64,000 nucleotides of DNA from Sthenelais limicola (Eukaryota > Annelida > Polychaeta > Phyllodocida > Sigalionidae): NCBI GenBank assembly GCA_942159475.1, contig OW804095.1, positions 150,960,808 to 151,024,807 on the forward strand, given 5' to 3'. How positions within the stretch are numbered: the first letter of the stretch is position 1; each line of letters opens with the position of its first letter. Below, piece by piece: positions 37,505 to 49,182 of the stretch. Both the position numbers and the translations under genes were made by a program. The notes beneath the pieces were generated by a model. It was given only the letters and a program-made list of their open reading frames with translations. It had not been told where the DNA came from and did not search any database.

Positions 37505-38549
37505 GGTGTTCCCACTACAGAAGTAGAAGGGTTTCCAACGCTGGGTGGAAGTTTGACGTGGATACTTTACCTCAGTCCTGCTATAATGATAAGTAATGAG
37601 AAGGAACCTCACCTGCAATGTACAAGGTAAACACATGTTAAGAGGATTTGACATAATATTGTCAAACAGTTATCAGAACAGACAGATACACTCATTTAGG
37701 TTCATCAGGAAAGTCTACTTGTAGAGGATGATTCACCCTGTTCTGATATGGTATTTGAATATATCACATTGTAACACTGATAGCATATGTATGACAAGTA
37801 TTGAAATAAAAAACTTATAATAATAATAATACTTAACAGTGGCTGTTTTATATATTGTATATATTTTGCCGGGATGTTTAGTCCACTAACTCCTTGGGTA
37901 GTATACTACCATTAAATGGGAAGAACATTCAAGGGAACATGATTGCAAAAACCCACAGACGGCTAAAAGAAACTACGTAATGTATTTCACCACCAAACAA
38001 CGAAATTATTTGTTTAACTGTTCTAAATCTCGTACAATGTCACAACCCCTTTATTATCGCTCACTTGATCACCGATCGCTCACTTGATCACCGATCGTGG
38101 GGCTATAATCTGGCATCTGTAACCCTACATGAACCATATATACCCTATGAACGGGTTTTCAACATGTATGTAGTACAAAATACCAATATTACAACATTCT
38201 GTGTACTGTACTGTACTGTACTGTTTTATTATTGTCTCGATCATGCCTCTTTATATAGATATGTGGCGACATCTGTATTGTAACCTTTCAAACAACAAAG
38301 AGTATAGGGTACTTTTCCTGCATATGTGTAATGCAAAAAATGTCATTATGTACAGCATTGCCGTAAAATTGTACCACCTATTATTATTGTATTCTGTATT
38401 ATTGTTTTTTGACTACCCTCACATGGATCCCAATTAATGGGTATGTCTATGGAGTCAAAACACAATACATATTATTACTATATACTATGCTAGATTAAAC
38501 TTAGCCGATGTTACCGTAGCACATCACCATACATTGATTTTTATATACC
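37505..38549. other. Upstream of the LINE, no ORF1 seen
   Basis: AT-rich, with TAATAATAAT near 37819 and a CTGTA repeat at 38201-38223. Part of it may be the LINE 5' UTR. Confidence 0.4.
38065..38098 (+). repeat. Two-copy tandem of ~20 bp
   Basis: TCGCTCACTTGATCACCGA occurs twice in a row upstream of the LINE; its relation to the LINE 5' end is unknown. Confidence 0.6.
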
Positions 38550-41474
38550 ATGGCCCAGCAAGCTATGGATTCTTTTGCACTCTTTAAAAACAGCAAAGGT
38601 TTTAACCTGATAGGTTGGAATATCAGAAGCGTTACTAAGAACTTCAATGATCTCCAACACTCTATCAATCAATCGAATGATAACATAAATGTCATCTGTT
38701 TAACAGAAACCTGGCTCCACCAAGACTTGCATGACAACTTGTTTAATCTTGATGGATACAAGCTGTTTCGACAGGACAGGAAAGGAAAGAAACGAGGAGG
38801 TGGGTTAGCTATTTATGTACAAGATGACCACCAAGTCGATTCTGACCTGTATGCCTGCCATTCAGTATCAAATGAAAATATTGAAACCTTGATCTTGAAA
38901 ATAAGAAAAGGTAAATCCAAACCATATACTGTCGTAAATGTTTACAGGCCTCCGAGCTCTCCTGTAAGTGCTTGCCTAAAAGAGCTTGAAAACTTATTGT
39001 CTAACTTGGATTATACAGGCGATGTCATAGTAACTGGTGACTTCAATATTGATCTCTGTGAGGCGAGGTCTCCTGGTAGCAAGGTCTTGGAATTGCAGGC
39101 AATATTTGATAAATATGGCCTAATACAATACATAACCGAACCTACCAGGAAGACCTTATCCTCCTCCTCGCTGATCGATCATATATATACAAATTCGAAA
39201 ATTGTTAAATCAGCTGGGATTATTGAAAATTCAGCCTCAGATCACTACCCTACCTATATTACCTTAAAAAAGAATAGAAATAAATATGAGTCTGGTACAT
39301 TCGATGCCAGAAACACCAGGTTCCTTGACCAGAAGATTCTAAATGAGATTCTACTAGACCAAAATTGGGAGGAATTCTTCCACTGTAACGATCCTAACAC
39401 TTGTTGGGACATTATGTTGGATTATATTGTGAAATTCACTGACCGAATGTGTCCTGTTGAACGTTTTCACAGAGTGAGAAAAAAACAAATTTGGATGACT
39501 CCAGATATCACAACACTCATGAATAAAAGGGATAAACTATTCAAAAAAGCTATGCGTACAAACAATAAAGACCTCCTGATTGAGGCAAAAGAATTGCGTA
39601 ACAAAATAACCTCTCTTTGTAAAAAAAGCAAAGCTGCTTACCTGAAAGACAGGCTTCAAAAAGACAAAGCAAACCCGAGAGCTATATGGAAAACGATTCG
39701 AACTGTCTTAAGCCCAGAAAAAAGTAAATCCAGTGGGACAGTTCACTTAGTTGGTCCTGACAATAAAATCATAAATGATTCCGATGTTCCCACTAAGTTT
39801 AACAACTTCTTTTTAGATGTTGGTCCATCCTTGGCCAGACAAATACCTCAGCCTGATAGAGCATCTGCTGATGAGGTCAGAGCTCGACAATCATCCCAAG
39901 GTAAAAGAAACTATAATGACTTTAACTTTAAGCCAGTCACCCCAAATGAAGTTATGAAAATTATTACAAAAATCGACCCCCACAAAAGCTCTGGAATAGA
40001 CACTATTCCAGGAAAAATACTAAAAGGTTGTTTCCAGGCTCTGATTATGCAAGTGTCTTTCTTACTGAATCTGTCTCTGTCATCGGGTATTGTGCCTGAT
40101 GCTTTTAAGATTGCAGTGGTGACCCCGCTTCACAAAAGTGGTCCCAAAAACACTCCGAATAATTACAGACCAATCTCAGGTATTTCAATGCCTGCCAAAA
40201 TTCTGGAGAAAATAGTTCAAATCCAACTCTCTACCTTTATGGAGGAAAACAAAATTTATTATCAAAAACAATATGGCTTCCGCGCAGGTCACTCTGTTGA
40301 TCAAGCCCATATTGATCTTTTGTCACCTATATATGAAAGTATAAATCGGGGGGAGGTCACCACTGCAGTCTTCCTTGATTTCAAAAAGGCATTTGATACT
40401 GTTAGTCATGATATTTTACTGGAAAAAATGGAAAGAATTGGCATTTGCAACCATGAAAATACATGGTTTGCAAACTATCTATCTGGAAGAACCCAAAGTG
40501 TAAGAGTTAATGGTTCAAAATCGACCCAAGGTAAGGTTACATTCGGCGTACCCCAAGGAACAATTTTAGGACCGATTCTATTCACAATTTACATAAATGA
40601 TATGCACCAAGTTGTCCAAAATTCAACGATTCAGCACTACGCTGATGATACAGTGTTATTCATTAGTGAAAAACCTGCGGAACAAAACTCCAATCACCTT
40701 CAAAACGATCTAAACTTGATTGACACTTGGTGTAAATCAAACAAAATTTCTATGAATGTCTCTAAGACTAAATATATAACCTTCAAAAACACCCAGAGAA
40801 AAAAATCAGGAACTGAAACTGATAATCACAATCTTACCATGGGTAAAGAACCTATACTCAGAGTTGAAGAATATAACTACTTAGGCCTCTCAATTGACAA
40901 ACACTTGTCATTTGGGAGTCAGGTGACTAAAGTTATCAACAATGTCAGATGGAAGGTCAGACTCTTGGGTAACGCCCGGTATATGCTCCCCAAAAAAGTG
41001 AAATTGGATATCATCAAAACTCTGATCATCCCCTTAATAGATCGAGGGGACGTGTTCTATTCTAGTTCAAATAAATACCAATTAAAAAGACTGCAATCTC
41101 TCCTGAATGCATCTGTAAGAGCAGCTCTGAATGTTAGTAAGAAACAATGTGTTGAGAAAGAATTCCAAAAATTGAATATTTTATCGAATGAAATGAGAAG
41201 GGAGGTCCATATACTAGAATGCGCACACCATCTCGCAAGGTCTGAATCAAACCTAGACCTACGACGCCTACCCACGAGGAGTCATTCAGAAAACAGAAAA
41301 ATCCTCAAAATGATCCACCCTAAATCAGCCCTATATCGAAACAGTTTCCTTTATAAGGCCCGCAAAGCATGGAACGATTTAAAGGGAAATCTGCAAAATA
41401 TTGAAATCAAAAAAGAATTTCGAAAAGATGTACTGTCACTGATCCGGGCTCGTATGAGATCTGGTTTGGCTTGA
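38550..41474 (+). CDS. LINE ORF2: AP endonuclease and reverse transcriptase
   Basis: 974 aa, uninterrupted, from the ATG at 38550 (MAQQAMDSFA). Endonuclease at about residues 15-240: WNIRS (N near 22), TETW (E53), TGDFNID (D164) and SDHY (D231, H232), the catalytic set of the APE/EEP fold, which nicks the target. Reverse transcriptase at about 500-760: YRPIS, LDFKKAFDTV (D610), GVPQG (666), YADD (697-700), then a thumb/C-terminal region ending near residue 974. All catalytic residues are present, so the copy may be competent if its 5' end is complete. An N-terminal extension or ORF1 was looked for and not seen. Confidence 0.93.
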   Translation: MAQQAMDSFALFKNSKGFNLIGWNIRSVTKNFNDLQHSINQSNDNINVICLTETWLHQDLHDNLFNLDGYKLFRQDRKGKKRGGGLAIYVQDDHQVDSDLYACHSVSNENIETLILKIRKGKSKPYTVVNVYRPPSSPVSACLKELENLLSNLDYTGDVIVTGDFNIDLCEARSPGSKVLELQAIFDKYGLIQYITEPTRKTLSSSSLIDHIYTNSKIVKSAGIIENSASDHYPTYITLKKNRNKYESGTFDARNTRFLDQKILNEILLDQNWEEFFHCNDPNTCWDIMLDYIVKFTDRMCPVERFHRVRKKQIWMTPDITTLMNKRDKLFKKAMRTNNKDLLIEAKELRNKITSLCKKSKAAYLKDRLQKDKANPRAIWKTIRTVLSPEKSKSSGTVHLVGPDNKIINDSDVPTKFNNFFLDVGPSLARQIPQPDRASADEVRARQSSQGKRNYNDFNFKPVTPNEVMKIITKIDPHKSSGIDTIPGKILKGCFQALIMQVSFLLNLSLSSGIVPDAFKIAVVTPLHKSGPKNTPNNYRPISGISMPAKILEKIVQIQLSTFMEENKIYYQKQYGFRAGHSVDQAHIDLLSPIYESINRGEVTTAVFLDFKKAFDTVSHDILLEKMERIGICNHENTWFANYLSGRTQSVRVNGSKSTQGKVTFGVPQGTILGPILFTIYINDMHQVVQNSTIQHYADDTVLFISEKPAEQNSNHLQNDLNLIDTWCKSNKISMNVSKTKYITFKNTQRKKSGTETDNHNLTMGKEPILRVEEYNYLGLSIDKHLSFGSQVTKVINNVRWKVRLLGNARYMLPKKVKLDIIKTLIIPLIDRGDVFYSSSNKYQLKRLQSLLNASVRAALNVSKKQCVEKEFQKLNILSNEMRREVHILECAHHLARSESNLDLRRLPTRSHSENRKILKMIHPKSALYRNSFLYKARKAWNDLKGNLQNIEIKKEFRKDVLSLIRARMRSGLA

Positions 41475-42296
41475 ATATGGATCTCCCGTCTAATTGAATA
41501 CTATTGAAAACATTATTTACGTGTGTCATTTATGCATATATTAAAACTTGGAATAGAACTATTCCTTCCCTTACAACATGCCCGAATTTATAAGGTATTT
41601 AAAATAATAGTATAACAAACCACTGAATCTCATTAGCTCATATTATCGGTTCACTCATGAACTTAGGTTATGAAACTTATATATATTGTTGTTCACCCAT
41701 GCCCATGGGTTATCTGTGTACAGGACCTGGATAGAATACATGTAATTCTGTACTCTATTTGATATTACTTCTACTCTCTTGTACTGCCTTTCATACATTC
41801 TTGGATTGCCCAAGTACATGGGTCATCTAAGACCAGGCACTTCATCTACTATATATATATATTATCATGTGCGTTATAAATATTCCACTGTTATTTACTT
41901 GTAATCTACATAATGCTACATGCAAAAGTTTTATTATCATCATATGTTTTGTACTGTACTGCATGAACGCCTACAGACACAATGTCTTATACAGTTTTGT
42001 TTATATATTCCTTGAATACCTATACATGTAAATTCAAGCTGTACTGCTTGTCTCAGGGAAGTAGGTAATTTATTTATTAATTTTACCCTCCCGCGTAGTC
42101 ACTTTACTAAGTCATCCTAGATTAGTCACTCTAAATCTATTCCAAATTTGTGGTAACTGCCGGAAGAGATGGTACCTCGCTGTATCATAAAGGTGTGTCG
42201 ACCAATTTGTCTCTTTTATTCTACTCGACTGTACCCACTATGTACTCTTCGATTATGACAAATAAAAAACATCTTATCTTTTATCTTATCTTATCT
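41475..42296 (+). other. LINE 3' UTR and microsatellite tail
   Basis: Non-coding downstream part of the LINE, ending AATAAAAAACATCTTATC and further TATCT units. An open frame at 42150-42500 runs out of it into flanking DNA and is not a gene. Confidence 0.7.
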
Positions 42297-43139
42297 AGTG
42301 CAGCGAGGAAACACAGTCTAGTGACACAACCATACATATGGCCAGCATTTGATAAACAAGCGCTGGTCTGGAAGAGAAATAAGACACTTGTCCACGGCGG
42401 GGTTTGTTTTGTCCCCAAACTGTCAGGATATATATGTGTCATAGTAAATATCCAACAAATCCAAAACTTTTCTTTTTCGAATATCATTTTCCTTTTCTAA
42501 GATATCCTAAGACATAATCAACATAACTTATGGATATCTTAATATCCGAATAGATACTTTCTTGGATTTCGGATTTTCTTTTTCTCACAGAAGTGAACAC
42601 ATAGCATGTCAAATGCGTGAGGGACTCCCTCATTTGTATATACTACTATGTGGTGTTTGACTATTAGCTAGTTGACTAGCACTAAGTCCCTTAGGCTATT
42701 CTCATAGACCAGAAATCAGACCAAAGTGAAGTTGGTTATTAGATGATACATTTCCTTTATTTTTAAGAAACATTATTTTAGGAATTGTTTTAAAACTATT
42801 GCCTCTAAATTAACGGCTATGAGTTGATGGAATTCATTACTACACATATATTTATATGTATCAAAAATAATAAATAATCAAGGTGCGCTAGTCTATGCAT
42901 GACAGAAAGGTTTAGAGCAAAAAGAACAGATCCGATCAGTGTCATATCTCAAAAAAACTAAGTGCCATGTGCAATAGCAGCAGATGGCACACGTCATGGG
43001 TGATAGGGGAGTTGTCATAGTAAAAAGACTCCTTGTCATGGGTGAAAAGATCTCTGTAATGAAGAAATAGTCAGTGCCATGAAACTATTTGTTCAAGGAA
43101 TAGGAATATCGAGATTGTTATAGGAAAAGGTGTCTTTGT
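42297..43139. other. No recognised gene
   Basis: Sequence between the LINE tail and the tRNA-like repeat; no gene or repeat family noted. Confidence 0.35.
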
Positions 43140-43221
43140 TATGGATTTTGGCTATGCGTAATATGTGCAAAAAAAGAAGAAAAGTCTGTAATATTACACA
43201 GGTCGTACAGGTGACGACTTT

Positions 43222-43305
43222 GGGACGCAACAGGGTTCGAACCCACAACCTTCAGATGCCTCTGGGTCTAACTCCAGCACCTTAGACCACTGTGCCACCC
43301 GTCCC
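43222..43305 (-). ncRNA. tRNA-Leu-like sequence, SINE head or tRNA pseudogene
   Basis: On the minus strand it starts GGGACGGGTGGCACAGTGG and ends TGCGTCCC; six terminal bases pair. Box A (GTGGCACAGTGGTCTAAGG) and box B (GGTTCGAACCC) are excellent and the 84-nt length with a variable arm fits a Leu/Ser-type tRNA; GGTCTAAGG is leucine-like. The T-stem has several wobble pairs and the anticodon loop is 8 nt, so I favour a tRNA-derived SINE head over a functional tRNA. Confidence 0.6.
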
Positions 43306-43518
43306 CACCAAGTCTAATCTGCATAGCCTAATTATTACAGAAAGGGAAATGGGATGACGTAACATTGATGATTGGATCGTTGTTTGTACTCATTTACAAG
43401 CATATACTAATTAACATATATCTTAATTTAGGACATGCATATAAATAGTGTGTCTCACTTAACAATGTATTGTATGTGGATAACGGAATCGTAACTTCTC
43501 CCAACAATTGGAATACAG

Positions 43519-43785
43519 GTGAGTGAGTGAGATTGGTTGCTTTACGCCCTCATCAACACATTTAATATGGTTATATCAAGGGCGGGAGAGCTGAGAGGGA
43601 GTGAGTGAGTGAGTGAGATTGGTTGCTTTACGCCCTTATCAACACATTTAATATGGTTATATCAAGGGCGGGAGAGCTGAGAGGGAGGCAGTTTATGATC
43701 ATACCCAGGAAATAGAGATAGAGAAGAAGGGAGAGAGAGACAGATTAAAGAGACAGAAAGGCACTTTAAGGTCATACCCAAGACC
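43519..43785 (-). repeat. Composite repeat, GTGAGTGAG unit duplicated
   Basis: GTGAGTGAGTGAGATTGG..GGAGAGCTGAGAGGGA occurs twice (about 43519-43600 and 43601-43686), then the GGTCATACCC part. The same family as 16249-16500, but there the other half is multiplied. Confidence 0.75.
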
Positions 43786-43924
43786 TTCAACTGCAATACA
43801 TATTTGCACAGAAGAAAGCTGTGCATTACATATGAGGAATCGTACTTCATGTCAGTTTATGGAATCTCAGAAAACATTACACGTTTATTATAAAACTCCT
43901 CCTGTGAGAAATTAATCAAGTTTC

Positions 43925-44142
43925 CACACTCTAGGCCCAAACCCTCAGATCAGATAAGAATGGTATGTCACTAGTGATTAGACGCCTAATTCGCTACTCG
44001 GTTTCCTGGCCTATGACTAGGCACCCTAATGTGAATATAATGACATTTTGCGGTCTTAATCGAATTGTAATGGCACTTTTCGGTTTGAGGCGAGAAACTT
44101 TCCCTCCGTTTGAAGGGACTCCTCAACTTAGGGCCTAGACTC
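43925..44142 (+). mobile_element. MITE-2 copy
   Basis: CACTCTAGGCCCAAACCC..TTAGGGCCTAGACTC with two near-repeats of the block GGTCTTAAT..GAATTGTAATGG. Confidence 0.8.
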
Positions 44143-44467
44143 TTGGACAGTATTGTCCAAGAGTTTTGCATTTCACAAAATGGAAACATTAGTGACAAAT
44201 TGATATCCCATCTCCAGAGCTTCCCTATAATCTAGTAGCATGATATAATAAATACCCCGACTAAGCCTACTAATATAATTGGGGCATTAGACGCCAACCT
44301 AATAATCAAATAAAAGTGGTCATACTTAAGGACATCACTTAACAGACTGCTACATGTGGTAATTAACATAACATTCCCAAGCAACCCATTCCACTACTGT
44401 AGATTACACACAGATTAGCATGAAATATACTCATTCACGGGTAAAAATAGACAAACCTCGAGCTTTA

Positions 44468-44671
44468 GGGTCAGATTTTCAGAAAATGTACAATTCAACT
44501 TCGCCAATCTCCTGAAATAACCCAAATTTTAGACGGAAATAAAGTTCAAAATACAGTTCAACCTAACCAAACAGATTGCTAGAATCAATGCAATGCCAAA
44601 TATACTCGAATTTACCCATAATTGACCAAATTGTAGCCTAATTTAATGTACATTTTCTGACAATCTAACCC
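44468..44671 (-). mobile_element. MITE-1 copy, subfamily A, internal deletion
   Basis: About 35 bp next to the right terminal repeat are missing (CTAATTTA joins ATGTACATTTTCTG); flanks TTTA/GTTA. Confidence 0.87.
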
Positions 44672-44813
44672 GTTAGCATGTTTATTCAGGTTAATTACCC
44701 CAAATGGTGGATTTAACCCTAGCATGCAAACTGCCATACACCTGTACATGGGAAGTATGCTACATAATGTTCATGAATTACACTTCAAGCAGTAAAATGA
44801 GTCTCCCATAAAT

Positions 44814-45050
44814 GGGTCAGATTTTCAGAAAATGTACAATTGCCAGCTGTACACATTTAGTAAATTCTGCTAAATTATAAGCTGCAATTTGGTCAATACT
44901 AGGTAAATTCGAGTACATTCGGCATTACATTGATTCTAGCTATGTTGTTGGTTAGGTTGAACTGTATTGTGAAATTTATTTTTGTCTTAAATTGGGGTTA
45001 TTTCAGAGAATTGGTGAAGGTGAATTGTACATTTTCTGAAAATCTGACCC
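44814..45050 (+). mobile_element. MITE-1 copy, subfamily A
   Basis: Canonical ends; the right half is B-like (GAATTGGTGAAGGTGAATTG). It lies 142 bp from the preceding copy in opposite orientation. Confidence 0.88.
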
Positions 45051-45298
45051 GCATGATACCGATTGCATGTGTAGGAACTAAGTTATTAACCATAATAACA
45101 GCGCATATCAAACCAGAGACAGGCAATTATCATTTTTTAATCAAGTTGGGATATGATTATCATTAGTTTGACTACACTTTATTATTAATCGATGTAATGC
45201 CTGTCATTTCGTTTTGAATGGAGAATCATTAGAAGACTTTGGATCGGGATGAAAGGGACATTTCTTGATTCATCGACCCTGGCCATTTTCGAGTAATT

Positions 45299-45533
45299 GG
45301 GTCAGATTTTCAGAAAATGTACAATTGGCAGCTGTACACATTTAGTAAATTCTGTTAAACTAGGCTGCAATTTGGTCAATATTAGGTAAATTCGAGTATA
45401 TTTGGCATTGCATTGATTCTAGCAATCTCTTTGGTTAGGTTGAACTGTATTTTGAACTTTATTTTTGTCTGAAATTTGGATTATTTGAGAGGATTGGTGA
45501 AGGTGAATTGTACATTTTCTGAGAATCTGACCC
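45299..45533 (+). mobile_element. MITE-1 copy, subfamily A
   Basis: Ends intact (right CTGAGAATCTGACCC); flanks AATT/ATTT. Confidence 0.88.
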
Positions 45534-46189
45534 ATTTGCAGATTTTAAAGAAATTTTATAGAAGAGGCCGGAGGAAGATGCCATGCCTCTTAAGCATGGA
45601 CTCTTTAATGGATTGCATGCTTTACCTGCTGTAACGGCCCGCGCAGAAAACAGAAATTAATTTCTTAGATGAAAACACAAAAACCCATTCAAAGAAGGGT
45701 CGAGGTGGCGAATTCTTTTATGTCAAAATGTCCATATTTTCCCAGCAACTTGGCAAAATAATTTTGAATGGGATTTTTTTATTTTCATACCAGCGAAGCT
45801 TCAATAATTAATAAAGAACCTCCTGTCATCCGAATTAAATAGGGTCATACCGGTTATTTCAGCTCAATTATTTTGCACAGGGAACGCACAGGGAACGCCG
45901 TCATCTTAATCATGCTACTGATGCACATACATAATGGGCGCTGGTGGAACGCTGGATGAAACGCTGGATGGAACGCTGGGGTATAAACAATATTCGATAA
46001 GGGCGTCACTGTAATGCATTATGCATTTGATAAGCTTCATTCACTATTATCTTAATTTGCAGCGCAAGTCAATCGCTTGGTCTGATAGAAATGCATCATG
46101 AATATGATGAGTGAAGCGTGGCGGCAGCAGCAAGTAGGCCTATACATGATTGAATGATAACGGGCTACCGTCAGTGTAGGCCGCCATAT
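45534..46189. other. No recognised gene; short GGAACGCTGGAT repeats
   Basis: Short tandem copies of GGAACGCTGG at about 45955-45980; otherwise nothing. Confidence 0.4.
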
Positions 46190-46607
46190 GTGATCCGTTT
46201 TAGGAAAATGAGTCATAAGTCGCAAAATATGGATGTTGAGATACCATGATATTTGAAAAGAGGAGATCAAGCCGATTCCAATGATAGTAAACACTAGGGC
46301 ATCTAATAAATATTCCTATATTTTAAGTTTGATATTTTTTTTTTTTTTTTTTTTTTTTATAAGTTTACAATGTTTCTGGGTGGGTAACAACCAATAAAGT
46401 AACTAAATATACTCCATACGAAGGCCTTCAAAACGCAAGGATATATTTAATTCAATGTCCTGAAATTTGGTACATAGATTCAGGTGACTATAAGTGCTCA
46501 ATCCTCCAAAGATCAGAACATTCCAACAAAGATATCTTACAACTAAAACACTTAGACTTAGAATATCAATTCTGCGACCTGTGACTCATTTTCCTGGAAC
46601 ATATCAC
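46190..46607. mobile_element. MITE-4 copy, TSD ATAT
   Basis: GTGATCCGTTTTAGG..CCTGGAACATATCAC with AAGTCGCAAAATATGG internally, flanked by ATAT. The interior matches the element at 32646 in reverse orientation (GTAAACACTAGG, CCTTCAAAACGC). Confidence 0.72.
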
Positions 46608-47861
46608 ATATGATTGTATCAAGGCCATATGACTGTATCATTCCACCTGATCATAGTTGTCACACAATGTACCAATTCATGCCAATGATACATGATATAT
46701 AGGCCAGGCTTGTTATTGAAGAAGCTCTGCCGATTCTAGGAAATATTTGCCCGATATATGCATCCTAACCCTAATCTATATATATATGTATGTCCTTATA
46801 AAAAAACAAGTGGAAACTGGGTCCCGTTGGAAGGTGGTATGATTTCATGCGTTTTTCCCCAGGAACAGGGAAATATCAGGATCAGTCGGTAAAGATCAAA
46901 TAGGCCTAGATCATTTAAGGTTTTTTTTGTTGTTCTTTTTTTTTAGAAAATTTTATTTGGTCAAATTATTCACAATAGCAATGAATCTCATTTCCAAATT
47001 GAAAAGCATATAAAGAGATTTGATATCAAGCAATACATCTAAATCAAGGAAGATTTAATAATTGAAGTGATATAACGAACCATTACAATTTATATAAGAA
47101 GATCTTTATATTAAGACTGTACCAACGTATCTGGCCAGAAAACCAACATGTCCTTTCTACCGAATACTTCTGAGCTGAGTGTTTTCCTGACAACCATATT
47201 GTGTGATGTAACACAAGACAATGTGTCAGGAATTGCACATTCATCTCTGAGCAAGTGGTGGTAAGCGAAAACCAATCTTAGCAATTTCCTCTCAAATGAA
47301 ACATGTTAATTCATGCAAATCAGCCAGAGGAAGTCCCTGTCAGGGGTAGATCAAACCTTACCCGACTTTTTGTTTGTGAGATGTTGGGGGGGGGGGGGGG
47401 GGGGGAGCAGGCGGGAGGGGGGCTAGGCCGTACTAAAATCTGTAGACATCAATTATTAAATTATTCTGTGTTGCAATTAAGACTGCATCCCCATGAACAT
47501 TTTTAGCAGTCTACCGATACGTCAAATGAATGGCTTTTATCCTTTTATAGGCTCCCATAGCTAGAGGAAAATAATTGAGAATATTGCCAAGGGGCTCCCT
47601 ACCCCCCTCCCCCCCCCCGGCCCCACGTAAGATCCCTCGCAGCCTGTCATGACGTCTCTTTTGAGGTCACAGAGTGACCTAGTTACTTTCTCCATCTAAT
47701 CTCGGCATTGATTTGCTTGTCAGAGAAAGAGACAGTTTAATCTCGTTTTCTCGAGTCACTCGTACATGCAGTGAGATGCTCGTGGCCAGCATCAATCAAA
47801 GTAAAAATAAACACCAGCAATGAAAACTGACGTCTTAAGATCTGCACACACACACACACTC
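46608..47861. other. No recognised gene; poly-G and poly-C runs
   Basis: Poly-G at about 47386-47405 and C-rich at 47605-47619. An open frame crossing the poly-G run is not credible. Confidence 0.4.
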
Positions 47862-48096
47862 GGGTCAGACTTTCAGAAAATGTACAATTGGCAGCTGTAC
47901 ATATTTAGTAAATTCTGGTAAATTAGGCTACAATTTGGTCAATACTAGGTAAATTCGTGTATATTCGGCATTGCATTGATTCTAGCAATCTGTTTGGGTA
48001 GGTTGAACTGTATTTTGAACTTTATTTTCGTCTGAAATTTGGGTTATTTGAGAAGATTGTTGAAGTTGAATTGTACATTTTCTGAAAATCTGACAC
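47862..48096 (+). mobile_element. MITE-1 copy, subfamily A, TSD ACTC
   Basis: Inserted at the edge of a CA microsatellite; ACTC on both sides; the right end is mutated to CTGACAC. Confidence 0.88.
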
Positions 48097-48479
48097 ACTC
48101 ATACACTGCCCTATCTCTCACTGGCTCCTCAGTCAAACCTATGCCAGGATGATGAGCGGATAACTTAATCTTTTAAATTGAGACATGTACAGAAATTGAT
48201 ACGAGGAGAAGGGTTTTATTGGGGGAGGGGGGGGGGGGACTGATAATCCAGCAACATGTTTCTGTTAATGAGTTTATTCATATTTATGATTATTGTGTCT
48301 CTAATCGCCTGAAAATACAATACAGATTGTATGAAGCAATATCAGATATTTGACGGATTCTGACAGTTCAATCGATATAATTAAAGTTAATCTACTTCAA
48401 CTAATGTATCTATAGGCAATTAAACAAGTAGCATTTAATTTGATTTCATGACCTGTAATAAAATCGTTTGTTGTGTTTG
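48097..48479. other. Left flank of the gypsy insertion
   Basis: AT-rich. AAATCGTT at 48461-48468 is matched by AACGATTT at 58329-58336 on the other side of the element. Confidence 0.5.
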
Positions 48480-49181
48480 TGTAACGATTCTACTATACTA
48501 TATGAACATTTCCATCGAGCTCCGGGTAGCTCCAGATCCGGACACCTCCGGATCCGGCCACCTCCGGGTAGTACCTCCGGACGCCACTAGGAGTCTACAT
48601 TTCAACTCATTATGATATTTATACTTTGTATTACTTGATTAATTTATTATTAATTAACCATTCATATTATTCCATCCGGATTTTAACCATGATGGTTATC
48701 ACATATTTCTCTATTTATGTACAAGTTTGTACTTATTTCATCATTATATTTATTTAGTTATTCCTGATTTGTATTGCAAACATAGTCTGTTCTTGTGTTG
48801 AATATTATTGATATATCCAATGTATTTTGTTCACTAATCGGGTTGAGGAGCAAGGTCTTCAACCCAACACACAAGGAGGAATAAAGAGAACATATGAAAG
48901 AAGTATTTCACTCTTGATGTTATAGCTCGGATCCGCTTTTGAAACATAGAATATTTCAACCCTTGGTCCTTCGGAACTTTAATATAATCCGGCCACTATA
49001 GTTCCTTTCCTCCCATCTCCTGCTAACGATATTGGTAATATATTTATTCTCGCAGAAGTAAACCTATACGATCACGAAATATCATTATTTAATATCGATT
49101 AACATTAAGCCGGAGCTGAAAGACAGACGTACATCGATGGCCACATAGACATTGGAAAGAACATAGGCAAGAATCGCAACA
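48480..49181 (+). repeat. 5' LTR
   Basis: Begins TGTAACGATTC and ends GAATCGCAACA, an imperfect terminal inverted repeat with TG..CA ends. It contains a cluster of TCCGG motifs at about 48520-48582 in otherwise AT-rich sequence and an AATAAA polyadenylation signal at 48880-48885, which would place the R/U5 boundary shortly downstream. The LTR should carry the element's promoter, but I could not identify a convincing TATA box. It matches the LTR at 57620-58321 base for base as read. Confidence 0.95.
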
Positions 49182-49182
49182 C

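Larger units (their letters stand above)
38550..42296 (+). mobile_element. CR1/L2-group LINE, ORF2 plus 3' UTR
   Basis: A non-LTR retrotransposon with one long ORF (38550-41474), an 822-bp 3' UTR and a tail of TATCT/TTATC repeats at about 42271-42296 just after AATAAA. Short microsatellite tails instead of poly(A) are typical of the CR1/L2/Crack/Daphne group, and an apurinic-type endonuclease fits. The 5' end is uncertain: I see no ORF1 in the preceding 1 kb, so the element is either 5'-truncated or of a lineage with a single ORF. No target duplication was identified. Confidence 0.85.

Noticed and set aside
42150..42500. 116-codon open frame after the LINE
   Set aside because: It starts in the LINE 3' UTR and crosses its microsatellite tail.
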